Assembly: GCA_017536445.1 (NCBI GenBank)
Contig: JAFXHJ010000001.1
Coordinates: 1-34,299, forward strand
Direction: 5' to 3'
Origin: Clostridia bacterium
GTDB lineage: Bacteria; Bacillota; Clostridia; TANB77; CAG-465
DNA: 34,299 nucleotides
Positions 24,465-31,820 of the stretch are shown piece by piece (within the stretch, counting starts at the first letter, position 1; every line of letters starts with the position of its first letter). Position numbers and translations under genes: made by a program. The notes under the pieces are model-generated. The model searched no databases and was not told where the DNA came from. It was given only the letters and a program-made list of their open reading frames with translations.

Positions 24465-25952
24465 TTAAATATCCTCCAATAATTTATATTCTCCAAAATT
24501 TGTTTCAAGATTTTTGAAACCGTTAAAGTATGAGTGGTTCAGATAAACTCTGTTACCTGATACATGGAAATCTAAATACAGATTTCTAAGTTCGTATGTT
24601 ACGGTTAGAAGATTGTTATCCTCACATTCCATAAAGAGAATGTATTTCTTTTTCTTGCTACCGTGATACGAAAGAAGTTTCTGCTTTTCAGACCTAATGA
24701 AGAAGTCTGAGTATTCTGTGTACTTGCTGCTTAATGTTACAAACTTGCTATGAACAAAGTTGAATATCGTGTTTACAGACACCTTGAGCACATCGTCATA
24801 AAGCTCAAAGATTTTTGTAAGAAAGAAGAACTCTCTCCAAGAAATATCTTCCTTAAATCCTCTTAAAACATCGGTTAGTATTTTAGCACGATTTGTTTCA
24901 AGCATCGAAAGAAGAGATACGGCGGTGTTCTTCACGCTTACATTATTCTCAGGATTGCAACATGAGATAAAAGAGGGGAGTGGAAATACAAATTCCACAC
25001 CGCTATTATCTGCGATGTTGTCTACCGTGTTTTCAAATTGAATAAGCTCTGTAAAGAAAGCTGAATCAGAGAAAGTGGTAGTGTAGTTCCTAAGTCTAGC
25101 TTGGAGCTTTTGACAACAAGAAATGATATGACCATCCTTGATGTTAGCTGTAACATAGTTTTGGTAATGCTCCAAATCTTCAATGAAGTATTTGAAAACC
25201 AAATCATCATACTCGGATTCTATAAACAAGTTATAGAACTTAGAGTTAGATTTTTTGTACTCATCAAAAGTGTCTGTTAGCCTACATCTTAAAGAAGATT
25301 TGAAGAAAATGTATTCTGCGTATATAACATAGTTTAGAAATTCTTCCTTCTTTCTGGTATCGGCTAAAAAGAAACGTTCACCTTTTGCTTTGTTAAGCAA
25401 ATTGCTAAGCGAAGTAACAGCATTGTTAAGTTGAGATGCCACTACGTGATTTTCACGGTTGGTATCTAAAAGTGCATTGTAGAACTGATTCAGTTTCATC
25501 ATCAGCTTCGAGAACTTATCTTTGTAAAGGTTGTAATTAACAACTAACTCTACAAAATCTTTAATCTCTATTTCTAAGTTAGAAACTGCAATAAGTCTAC
25601 CAGACTCACACTCCGGATCAATAGCGAAAGTGAGCTCGCCGCTTAATCCATCGGAGTATTTTGAAAGTTCTGTTTCGTATTCCTTGCGTTCTGCGGCTAT
25701 CCTTTCAAGATAGTGTAGATATTCACTTGGGAATTGAAGAGAGAAAACTTTTATGTATTGCTCAAGATAGTTCAATTTTTCATAAACTATATTGCGCATT
25801 TTGAATTTTTCTACTTCTTCTAATTCCTTTGAAAGTTCCTCTACAGAGGGAGTATCATCTACAACTGTCTCTTTTTGAGGTTCCTCAGAATTTTTAGGCT
25901 TTATGCGAAACACTTTCTTAAAGAATTCTTTAAGTTTTTCAAAGAATCGCAT
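24465..25952 (-). CDS. Unknown 495-residue protein of the VWA-PP2C-kinase operon
   Basis: No family recognised. The N-terminus is basic and amphipathic (MRFFEKLKEFFKKVFRIKPK), which could touch the membrane. An acidic segment (VEELSKELEEVEKFK) follows, then long mainly helical stretches with many Tyr, Phe and Asn. The last ~80 residues look beta-rich (KKKKYILFMECEDNNLLTVT). No catalytic motif, signal peptide or membrane helix stands out. It lies between the two VWA genes, spaced 10 and 1 bases from its neighbours, with AAGGAG before its start, so it is surely co-expressed. It is a candidate core component specific to this version of the system. Confidence 0.8.
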   Translation of the reverse strand: MRFFEKLKEFFKKVFRIKPKNSEEPQKETVVDDTPSVEELSKELEEVEKFKMRNIVYEKLNYLEQYIKVFSLQFPSEYLHYLERIAAERKEYETELSKYSDGLSGELTFAIDPECESGRLIAVSNLEIEIKDFVELVVNYNLYKDKFSKLMMKLNQFYNALLDTNRENHVVASQLNNAVTSLSNLLNKAKGERFFLADTRKKEEFLNYVIYAEYIFFKSSLRCRLTDTFDEYKKSNSKFYNLFIESEYDDLVFKYFIEDLEHYQNYVTANIKDGHIISCCQKLQARLRNYTTTFSDSAFFTELIQFENTVDNIADNSGVEFVFPLPSFISCCNPENNVSVKNTAVSLLSMLETNRAKILTDVLRGFKEDISWREFFFLTKIFELYDDVLKVSVNTIFNFVHSKFVTLSSKYTEYSDFFIRSEKQKLLSYHGSKKKKYILFMECEDNNLLTVTYELRNLYLDFHVSGNRVYLNHSYFNGFKNLETNFGEYKLLEDI

Positions 25953-25962
25953 GTGTTTCTCC

Positions 25963-26910
25963 TTATTTATAGAAATTAGATTCGATGTGACCTATAACAG
26001 GGAAACCTAAGGCGGCAGCCTTAATTGTATGAATGTCTTTAAGACAGAAATACTTTACAGCTTTAACCTTCTTTGTTTTTGTTATGGTCTTCAAAAGAAT
26101 GCGAGGATTGTGCTTGCATTCATCAGTTCTTGCCGTTCCGATAAAAATAATACGAACTTCTTCGAGCATATATTGCTTAGAATCTACATCAAACGTTTTG
26201 TAAAGAGTAACATAGTCCTTTACAAAGTTGTTAATGTGAGTGAGCGTAGAATAGATATCGAATTTGGTTTCAGCTTTTTCATCAAGAGTAAGCAGGGGAG
26301 ATACAATATCTTTACCTTTAAGAGTATCTCCTTTAATAAGCTCAGAATGTTTTGTAGCATTGCCAAAGCGGATAAACATAAAGAACTCATCAGCATTGTC
26401 TGTAACAATTTTATTGATAAGTCTTGTAATTTCCGTCTTGTAACCTACAGTTTCTTCAGATGCTTCAACTACGATGATGATACCGCTTCTTTTTTCATAT
26501 AACGGTTTTGGTGTATACACTTTGTACCAAGGCTCGGGTTTCTCGCCGGGTCTTAGTGGTTCAGCAGGACCTTTGTATGCATCGGGTTTGTCACCAATTT
26601 TAGAAGGTGTAACCGGTGCTTGGTAAGGTGCGGAAGGACCAATGTGGTTTTCCGGAAATGCTGGACCATCATAAAAATCTGTTTCTTCAGCGCCATATCC
26701 ATAAGCCTGTGGAGGCGGATATGAAACTTGTTTGACAGGTGCTTTCTGCACTGGCTTTTGTGCTGGCTTTTGAGCGGGTGCAGGAGTAACTGGTGTCACT
26801 TTGGTTACACCAGAAGGTTTCTTTGGTTGCACGCCAAATACTTGTTCTATGGGATCAACCACAGGACTTTGTATTTCGTCAGGCTTTTTCTTCTTGTTAA
26901 ATAATCCCAT
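25963..26910 (-). CDS. VWA-like protein with proline-rich arm and degenerate MIDAS
   Basis: 315 residues from ATG 26910, 6 bases after GGAG; an ATG directly before it is too close. Residues 1-8 are basic (MGLFNKKK). Residues 10-140 are a disordered Pro/Lys/Gln arm with PAQKPAQKPVQKAP, SYPPPQAYGYG and LRPGEKPEPW. Residues 142-315 look like a VWA fold: IIIVVEASEETVG where DxSxS would stand, ETKFDIYSTL at the Thr position and RIIFIGTARTDE near the third motif. The metal-binding residues are not conserved, so it probably serves as a structural partner of the intact VWA protein. It is the second gene of the operon and starts 10 bases after the phosphatase stop. Confidence 0.7.
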   Translation of the reverse strand: MGLFNKKKKPDEIQSPVVDPIEQVFGVQPKKPSGVTKVTPVTPAPAQKPAQKPVQKAPVKQVSYPPPQAYGYGAEETDFYDGPAFPENHIGPSAPYQAPVTPSKIGDKPDAYKGPAEPLRPGEKPEPWYKVYTPKPLYEKRSGIIIVVEASEETVGYKTEITRLINKIVTDNADEFFMFIRFGNATKHSELIKGDTLKGKDIVSPLLTLDEKAETKFDIYSTLTHINNFVKDYVTLYKTFDVDSKQYMLEEVRIIFIGTARTDECKHNPRILLKTITKTKKVKAVKYFCLKDIHTIKAAALGFPVIGHIESNFYK

Positions 26911-26920
26911 CATGTTCTCC

Positions 26921-27577
26921 TTATATAAGAATAGTAATGTCATCAAAGAACTGGCTTTGATTAGAGCGGATGATGCCTTCAGGAGAATACTTAGTATCCG
27001 TTCCCAAAACTAAAGCATCGAAATCCACATCGAGTTTTTTGTCTGCGATTGGTGCAATACCATCCGAAGCAATACCTACAAGCTTAAAGTCTTTCTTTGG
27101 ATATTCGAAAGTCTTAAACTTAAGGGGCTCCTCATAGGTTGTTGTTGGAATCTTAGTGTATGCAAAGTACGGGGGAGTTTTGCCATAGAAGAGGCGAGTG
27201 TAACTCACAACATCTTCGTGGTTAACGGTTATTATATAACCATCTCCGATGAACTTTACGATAAACTTATCTTCAGTTTCAAAACAAGCTATGATGGTAA
27301 AGAGTAAATTGTTTGCGATGAAATCGTTTGCATCTTCTGGGTTTGTAATAGAAAGAATAGATTCAAACGCCTTACGAACGTTTTCTTCAAATTCATTTAC
27401 ATCAAACCGGTTGGGAAGCTTAGCGAAAGCCTGCACAAAAAGTCTTGTTCCTACCTCAGAAAATTCGGCGGAACTGCAACCATCTGTAACAAGTTTCAGG
27501 TTGTTTTCCATGTAACAGAAATCTTGATTGTTTAGGCCATTTAAATAATGACCATTTCCTTGTCTACATATTCGCAT
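26921..27577 (-). CDS. PP2C-type serine/threonine phosphatase
   Basis: 218 residues, at the short end of the PP2C family. Metal-site motifs are visible: NNQDF (Asp19), VTDGCSS (Asp32, Gly33), FIGDGYI near residue 110, ASDG near 168 and the final FDDITIL. It should remove phosphate from Ser/Thr of proteins phosphorylated by the operon's kinase. It is the first gene of the operon, served by TAGGAGGTG and a strong promoter 55 bases upstream. The phosphatase, VWA and kinase set matches the TerY-P triad. The N-terminal RxxNxD motif is slightly altered. Confidence 0.88.
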   Translation of the reverse strand: MRICRQGNGHYLNGLNNQDFCYMENNLKLVTDGCSSAEFSEVGTRLFVQAFAKLPNRFDVNEFEENVRKAFESILSITNPEDANDFIANNLLFTIIACFETEDKFIVKFIGDGYIITVNHEDVVSYTRLFYGKTPPYFAYTKIPTTTYEEPLKFKTFEYPKKDFKLVGIASDGIAPIADKKLDVDFDALVLGTDTKYSPEGIIRSNQSQFFDDITILI

Positions 27578-27631
27578 ATAGACACCTCCTAAAATTTAAT
27601 TAAATTTGCTATTAATATAAATTGCGGAAAA

Positions 27632-27660
27632 ATTATATCATAAAACGCTCAAAAATTCAA
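27632..27660 (-). promoter_or_regulatory. Promoter of the PP2C-VWA-kinase operon
   Basis: On minus: TTGAAT (27660-27655), 17-base spacer, TATAAT (27637-27632) with an extended -10 TGA. It drives 27577 down to 19014 in five genes without an obvious internal terminator. Confidence 0.8.
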
Positions 27661-27755
27661 TATTATGTAACCTTAATTTGAAATAAAATAGAAGAAATAA
27701 ATGTAAGCAAGAATTAGTATCTAAAATATATTAAAATAAAAAGAAAAAAAGTCGC

Positions 27756-27793
27756 AAAAATGAAAGAAGCACAGTATTTTAATACTGTGCTTC
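27756..27793 (-). terminator. Terminator of the telA gene
   Basis: An 11-bp stem GAAGCACAGTA (27793-27783 with 27776-27766) with a 6-base loop, followed on minus by TTTCATTTTT. It separates telA from the operon downstream. Confidence 0.85.
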
Positions 27794-27808
27794 AAAGGGA
27801 ATCTCGCC

Positions 27809-29026
27809 TTAGAACTTAAGGCCGGGTGAGCTTGTTGATGTAGAATCAGGAAGCGCATCCTTAACTTCACCTTCAGACTTGAGTCTGGTAACAAAAGGAG
27901 CAATCTCTGTTAAGAGGGTCTCAAGTTTACCAAGCTCGGTCTCGATGTTTGCAGCTCTTTCTTCACGTGCTTTCTTGATAAGATCGCAACCTTCGATAAC
28001 TGTCTTAGCAGCCTCCAAAGCAGCTTCAACACTGTATACACCGTTTAAGAGAATCTTTTCAGATTCTTCAGCGGTAAGAACTGTGTTTTCGCTAACCTTT
28101 TTCATAAGCTCATTGTTAAGAGCCGAGAGAGACTTCTGGCCTTCGAGAGCAATCTTGGTCTTTGCATTAAGAACAGCGTTTCTAAGCTGCTGGGATGCAA
28201 GCGCCATGCTGTGGCTCTTCTGGGTGCGAACGGCAATCTGTGTGTTCTTGTTGGCCTTTGCCTGAAGGAAAAGTTGACCGATGCTGATAACGAATGCAGC
28301 GCGGGATTTTTCAAGGTTGAGAAGAACAACCTGCAAGGTTTCGTAACCATCTTTCAGGTTATCATACTTTTCTTTGTCTGCAATGAGACCGGAAAGTTCG
28401 TAGTCCAAACGTGCCTGTTCAACTTCGGCGGCGATTCGCTGCTCTGCAATACGGCCGGCAACAATGTACTTCTCCAGTTCTTCGCAACTGAGTTTGTCTT
28501 GCATAGCAGATGTGTGGATTTTGGTCCAACCATCTTTTAAAAGCTCGACCCAGTTATCGCAGGAATGCATAAGCTGTTCCAACAGTTTATAGTTGGTAAT
28601 TGCTTTGTATTTTACATCTGCATCGTACTTGTCTTTGGCGCCTTTAGAAAGCTTCAAGAAGATTTTTTGGATAAAATTAGGTTCTTGAAGAACCAAGTTG
28701 AAATCTTCGTAGCTGTCGTTGGCTTGTTTGGAAAGCGCAACAACTTCGCGGATTACTTGCTGGTCTGCCTGAGAACCGGCTTCGTCCTGAAGAATTCTTC
28801 CTGCCTGTTCGAAAGAACGAAGAAGGGGAATAGAACCATAGGACATAACGTTCTCAATTTCTGTAACATTGATTTGTTCGGAAAGAGCTATAATATCCCG
28901 CTGAACGTCAGCAGGGAAGCTCGAAAGCGAACTGGTACTAAGCGGTGCAAGCTCCTTTGTAGGAACTGCGGGTTTGTTCTCGTCGCTAGACAGAACCTCG
29001 GGAACGATTGCTGTGTTTTCTGTCAT
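27809..29026 (-). CDS. telA: TelA-family toxic anion resistance protein
   Basis: 405 residues, preceded by TAGGAGGA. The ENVMSYGS motif (about 58-65), a stretch of long helices with KYDADVKYKAITNYKLLEQL, and QLFLQAKANKNTQIAVRTQK agree with TelA/KlaA (toxic anion resistance, PF05816). It is soluble and coiled-coil rich. TelA proteins are linked to tellurite and cell-envelope stress resistance; the mechanism is unclear. It has its own consensus promoter and terminator, but lies directly upstream of the PP2C-VWA-kinase operon, so a common pathway is likely. Codons are more GC-rich than those of mutS or valS. The Pro/Ser/Thr-rich ends are probably flexible. Confidence 0.9.
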   Translation of the reverse strand: MTENTAIVPEVLSSDENKPAVPTKELAPLSTSSLSSFPADVQRDIIALSEQINVTEIENVMSYGSIPLLRSFEQAGRILQDEAGSQADQQVIREVVALSKQANDSYEDFNLVLQEPNFIQKIFLKLSKGAKDKYDADVKYKAITNYKLLEQLMHSCDNWVELLKDGWTKIHTSAMQDKLSCEELEKYIVAGRIAEQRIAAEVEQARLDYELSGLIADKEKYDNLKDGYETLQVVLLNLEKSRAAFVISIGQLFLQAKANKNTQIAVRTQKSHSMALASQQLRNAVLNAKTKIALEGQKSLSALNNELMKKVSENTVLTAEESEKILLNGVYSVEAALEAAKTVIEGCDLIKKAREERAANIETELGKLETLLTEIAPFVTRLKSEGEVKDALPDSTSTSSPGLKF

Positions 29027-29079
29027 TTCTTTAATCCTCCTAATTATTTAATTATGGTATACAGAATAAACGCACACAT

Positions 29080-29108
29080 ATTATATCACCTCTAAAGATT
29101 ATTGTCAA
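29080..29108 (-). promoter_or_regulatory. Perfect consensus promoter for telA
   Basis: On minus: TTGACA (29108-29103), 17-base spacer, TATAAT (29085-29080) with an extended -10 TGA. Confidence 0.85.
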
Positions 29109-29140
29109 CTAATTATGGTAATTAGTAGAATGGTTAGATA

Positions 29141-29174
29141 GAAAAAAAGGTGCTAGCATTTACTAGCACCTTTT
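29141..29174 (-). terminator. Terminator of the 88-residue gene
   Basis: Stem 29174-29163 with 29156-29145, 6-base loop, then a T-run on minus. It resembles the hairpin at 18537-18564, with a compensated base pair. Confidence 0.88.
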
Positions 29175-29178
29175 ATAG

Positions 29179-29445
29179 TTAGGCTCCGCTTTTTTCAGAA
29201 AGCTGTAGGTTAAGGCTTTCAATGTTATTCTTACATACAGTGATTTCGTCTTTGATCACTTGAGCATCTCTGCCGGTAACGATAGGGGCACCGTAATAGG
29301 TTACTTTACCCAATTCGTTAAACAGGGCGCTGAGTTTTGCGTTCTCATTGTCCAATGATTCTTTTAGACGATACCGTCTTTGCTGTTCGTTTACGAAGCT
29401 GTTTGCTTTGCCAATACCTTTCGAGATAGAATCTCTAAGTCCCAT
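29179..29445 (-). CDS. 88-residue coiled-coil protein, paralogue of the 18572-18937 gene
   Basis: Unknown function. GLRDSISKGIG, then SLDNENAKLSALFNELGKV and PIVTGRDAQVIKDEI align with the 121-residue protein at the far end of the TelA-kinase region. The shorter form lacks the acidic tail. Helical coiled coil is expected throughout and there are no cysteine pairs. AGTCCTCC on plus gives a ribosome binding site about 8 bases before ATG. It is a single-gene unit with a perfect promoter and its own terminator, so it is highly expressed. It lies directly upstream of telA. I infer a small partner of the stress system. Confidence 0.72.
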   Translation of the reverse strand: MGLRDSISKGIGKANSFVNEQQRRYRLKESLDNENAKLSALFNELGKVTYYGAPIVTGRDAQVIKDEITVCKNNIESLNLQLSEKSGA

Positions 29446-29497
29446 TTTTTAGTCCTCCAAATTAATTAATTTTTTGTAGTGAAGCATCACTGTTTTT

Positions 29498-29526
29498 ATT
29501 ATACCATAAAGCAAATATTATGTCAA
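29498..29526 (-). promoter_or_regulatory. Perfect consensus promoter for the 88-residue gene
   Basis: On minus: TTGACA (29526-29521), 17-base spacer, TATAAT (29503-29498). Confidence 0.85.
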
Positions 29527-29531
29527 TTTTG

Positions 29532-29558
29532 CATAAAAAAGCCCCGGCTAAACCGAGG
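29532..29558 (-). terminator. Terminator of rpsT
   Basis: CCTCGG (29558-29553) pairs with CCGGGG (29547-29542), followed by CTTTTTTAT on minus. Confidence 0.85.
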
Positions 29559-29564
29559 TTATAA

Positions 29565-29816
29565 TTATTTTGCTAAAAGTTTTGCAAAGTGAGCTTTTTT
29601 TCTATCTGCTGTATTTCTTTTTAATACACCTTTAGACCAAGCTTTATCTACTTCAGAAACAGCTTTTTTGTAAAGTTCTTCTGCATTTTCGCCGTTTGCT
29701 ACTGCAGTTTCGAATGCTTTAACAGCTTCTCTGTAAGCTTTTTTAACTTTTATATTTTCAAGTCTATTAGCATCGTTTACTAATACTCTTTTCTTAGCTG
29801 ATTTAATATTTGGCAT
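29565..29816 (-). CDS. rpsT: 30S ribosomal protein S20
   Basis: 83 residues, a normal S20 length. It begins PNIKSAKKRVLVNDANRLEN and continues with SEVDKAWSKGVLKRNTADRK, both family hallmarks. S20 binds 16S rRNA early in small-subunit assembly. GGGAGGG precedes the ATG on minus. It is a single gene with promoter and terminator. Codons are AT-rich like the housekeeping block, unlike telA just downstream. Confidence 0.98.
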   Translation of the reverse strand: MPNIKSAKKRVLVNDANRLENIKVKKAYREAVKAFETAVANGENAEELYKKAVSEVDKAWSKGVLKRNTADRKKAHFAKLLAK

Positions 29817-29860
29817 GTTTTTCCCTCCCTTTTATATGAGCATAATATTTTACAGTAACC

Positions 29861-29889
29861 ATTTTAACATAATAATTTAGTAAAATCAA
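29861..29889 (-). promoter_or_regulatory. Promoter for rpsT
   Basis: On minus: TTGATT (29889-29884), 17-base spacer, TAAAAT (29866-29861). It is back to back with the plus promoter at 29897, with seven bases between the -35 boxes. Confidence 0.65.
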
Positions 29890-29896
29890 GTAGGAA

Positions 29897-29924
29897 TTGA
29901 AAAAAATAAAATTTGTGGTATAAT
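29897..29924 (+). promoter_or_regulatory. Promoter for the 62-residue Cys-rich protein
   Basis: TTGAAA (29897-29902), 16-base spacer, TATAAT (29919-29924). Confidence 0.75.
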
Positions 29925-29969
29925 ATGTCCAGCTTTAATAAAAAATCCAAAAATAATTAGGAGGATATC

Positions 29970-30158
29970 ATGAAATTTGAATTAAGCAAAGAAGAAGAAA
30001 AAAAGGTCAGGGAGTGGGAAGAAAACCACAAATGCACTGAACGGAACAAATCCTGTTGCGGTGGCGAGATTACATATTCTTTTACTCCGACGAGTATTGG
30101 AACCGCGGTTGATGCTACATGCATCTGCGGTCAAACTTTAGCCGTAAGAGAGTTGTAA
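29970..30158 (+). CDS. 62-residue cysteine-rich, probably zinc-binding protein
   Basis: Unknown family. A charged helix (residues 4-20, LSKEEEKKVREWEENHK) is followed by Cys22, Cys29-Cys30, and a C-terminal CICG (Cys51, Cys53). Between them lies a beta-like stretch, GGEITYSFTPTSIGTAVDAT. The cysteine spacing suggests one metal site. TTAGGAGG precedes ATG 29970. It is its own unit with promoter, between rpsT and the dTMP cassette. It is short, but the promoter, ribosome binding site and composition support it as real. Confidence 0.7.
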   Translation: MKFELSKEEEKKVREWEENHKCTERNKSCCGGEITYSFTPTSIGTAVDATCICGQTLAVREL

Positions 30159-30163
30159 TTTTA

Positions 30164-30192
30164 TTTACACCAAATATCCTATGTGATATAAT
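30164..30192 (+). promoter_or_regulatory. Promoter for the tmk-thyA-folA cassette
   Basis: TTTACA (30164-30169), 17-base spacer, TATAAT (30187-30192) with upstream TG. Confidence 0.7.
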
Positions 30193-30253
30193 TCCTTTAG
30201 CAAAAAAGGTAAGCAAAAATTATTAAAAATATTAAAGAAATGTGAGGTTTAAA

Positions 30254-30946
30254 ATGTCATTAAAAGGTAAAATTATTGTTATTGAAGGAACTGATGGCAG
30301 CGGTAAACAAACACAGGCTAAAAGGTTAAGAGAAAAATTAACCGAAGCAGGGTATACCGTTTATGCAAGTTCTTTCCCGAATTACGAAAGTGATTCATCA
30401 GCAGCTGTAAGAATGTATCTTAAGGGTGAGATAAAGGAAAAGGCAGAAGATGTAAGTGCTAAAGCAGCCTCTATCTTTTACGCTGTAGATAGATACATTA
30501 CCTACAAGAAGGAAATGGAAGCAGTACATTCTAGTGGAGAACAAGTAATTATCCTTGACAGATATGTTGCTTCTAACATTATTCACCAAGGTGCTAAACT
30601 TATTAAGAGCGAAGGCGAACATGGACTTCATGAGTTCATTAACTGGCTTTCGAATCTTGAACATGGAGATTTTGGAATCCCCAAAGCAGATGTTACTATA
30701 TATCTGAATGTTCCTGTAGATTACACGATTAAGCTTAGAGAAAATCGTGCAAATAAAATCACGGGCGGAGAAAAACAAGATATCCATGAAGCAAGCGAAT
30801 CTCACTTAAGAGATGCTTCTACGTCTGGTCTTACTGCAGCCAAACTTTTGGGCTGGAATGTTATAGAGTGCGTTAAGGATGATACGATGCGTACGATCGA
30901 AGACATTGCAGATGAAATTTGGTCTGTGGTAGAAAATATTAAATAA
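30254..30946 (+). CDS. tmk: Thymidylate kinase
   Basis: 230 residues from ATG 30254; GTGAGG at 30242 is the ribosome binding site, though GTG there is also in frame. It phosphorylates dTMP to dTDP. P-loop EGTDGSGKQTQ (11-21), with Gln19 where Ser/Thr is usual after the Lys. SFPNYESDSSAAVRMYL and the DRYVASN motif follow, then a LID region with RENRANKITGGEKQDIHE. The LID-type Lys/Arg placement suggests the variant class of Clostridia rather than the E. coli type. It is followed by thyA and folA, making a complete dTMP-to-dTDP cassette, which is unusual because tmk is mostly found near holB. Confidence 0.9.
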   Translation: MSLKGKIIVIEGTDGSGKQTQAKRLREKLTEAGYTVYASSFPNYESDSSAAVRMYLKGEIKEKAEDVSAKAASIFYAVDRYITYKKEMEAVHSSGEQVIILDRYVASNIIHQGAKLIKSEGEHGLHEFINWLSNLEHGDFGIPKADVTIYLNVPVDYTIKLRENRANKITGGEKQDIHEASESHLRDASTSGLTAAKLLGWNVIECVKDDTMRTIEDIADEIWSVVENIK

Positions 30947-30962
30947 TTGGAGGATAAAACAT

Positions 30963-31820
30963 ATGTCTAAATGGGATCAAGAGTATCTGAATCTTTGCGA
31001 AAAGATTATTAACGAAGGCAAAGTGCATCACAACAGAACCGGCGATGATACGATAAGAATTATCGGTCATACATTTGAGCTGGACATTGCAGAGGAATTT
31101 CCTGTGCTTTCTGTGAAACAAGTTGGTATCAAAGGCCCGCTTATCGAGCTTTTGTGGATATACCAAGCTCACAGCAACAATGTTCAGTGGCTTCGTGACA
31201 GAGGCGTAACAATTTGGGATGAATGGGAAGTGGATACTGACGGTGTATATCGTCAAGGTGGAAATAACCGTTTCATCGGTAAAGAGTACGCCGGAACTAT
31301 CGGTACAGCATACGGCTATGTTACCGGTCATTTCGGATGGCCTGAAAACAACATCAAGGAAATTCTGGAACATCCGGAAAGCAGAAGAAACATCATTGAT
31401 CTTTGGCAGCCGCAGTTCTTTGATACTGCTGTTTTGCCTCCTTGTGTATATGGCAGCCAATTTATCGTTGACGGTGATACTCTTCATATAAGAGTAACTC
31501 AACGTTCTTGCGATGTGGGTCTTGGACTTCCTTACAACGTAACTCAGTATGCAGGTCTTGCATATATGATTGCACATGTAACTGGTCTTAAGCCTGGCAA
31601 GATGCTTTACCAAATCACAGATACCCATATTTATTGCAAGCATCTGCCTGCAATCAAGGAAATGATCAAGAGACGTGACCTTGCTAAACCTGCGCCTAAG
31701 CTTTGGATCAACCCTGAAGTTAAGGATTTCTTCCAGTTCGATAACTCAAGAGAACTAAAGGACTTCAAACTTATTGGGTATGAACACCTTGGCAAGGTGC
31801 CTATGGAGGTGTCTATATGA
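30963..31820 (+). CDS. thyA: Thymidylate synthase (divergent ThyA)
   Basis: 285 residues; GGAGGA precedes ATG 30963. It methylates dUMP to dTMP with methylene-tetrahydrofolate. N-terminal NRTGDDT and GHTFELDI, then WDEW. Catalytic Cys161 lies in LPPCVYGSQF; E. coli has CHAFFQ here, so the His after the Cys is Val. QRSCDVGLGLPYN keeps Asn192, which selects uracil, so it is not a dCMP hydroxymethylase. DTHIYCKHL replaces DTHLYSNH. The overall order fits ThyA. It overlaps folA by 4 bases (ATGA). Codons are GC-richer than those of mutS. Confidence 0.93.
   Translation: MSKWDQEYLNLCEKIINEGKVHHNRTGDDTIRIIGHTFELDIAEEFPVLSVKQVGIKGPLIELLWIYQAHSNNVQWLRDRGVTIWDEWEVDTDGVYRQGGNNRFIGKEYAGTIGTAYGYVTGHFGWPENNIKEILEHPESRRNIIDLWQPQFFDTAVLPPCVYGSQFIVDGDTLHIRVTQRSCDVGLGLPYNVTQYAGLAYMIAHVTGLKPGKMLYQITDTHIYCKHLPAIKEMIKRRDLAKPAPKLWINPEVKDFFQFDNSRELKDFKLIGYEHLGKVPMEVSI

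Noticed and set aside
30939-31643. 234-residue minus-strand frame over thyA
   Set aside because: thyA is certain from its motifs, and the antisense frame lacks any start signal.
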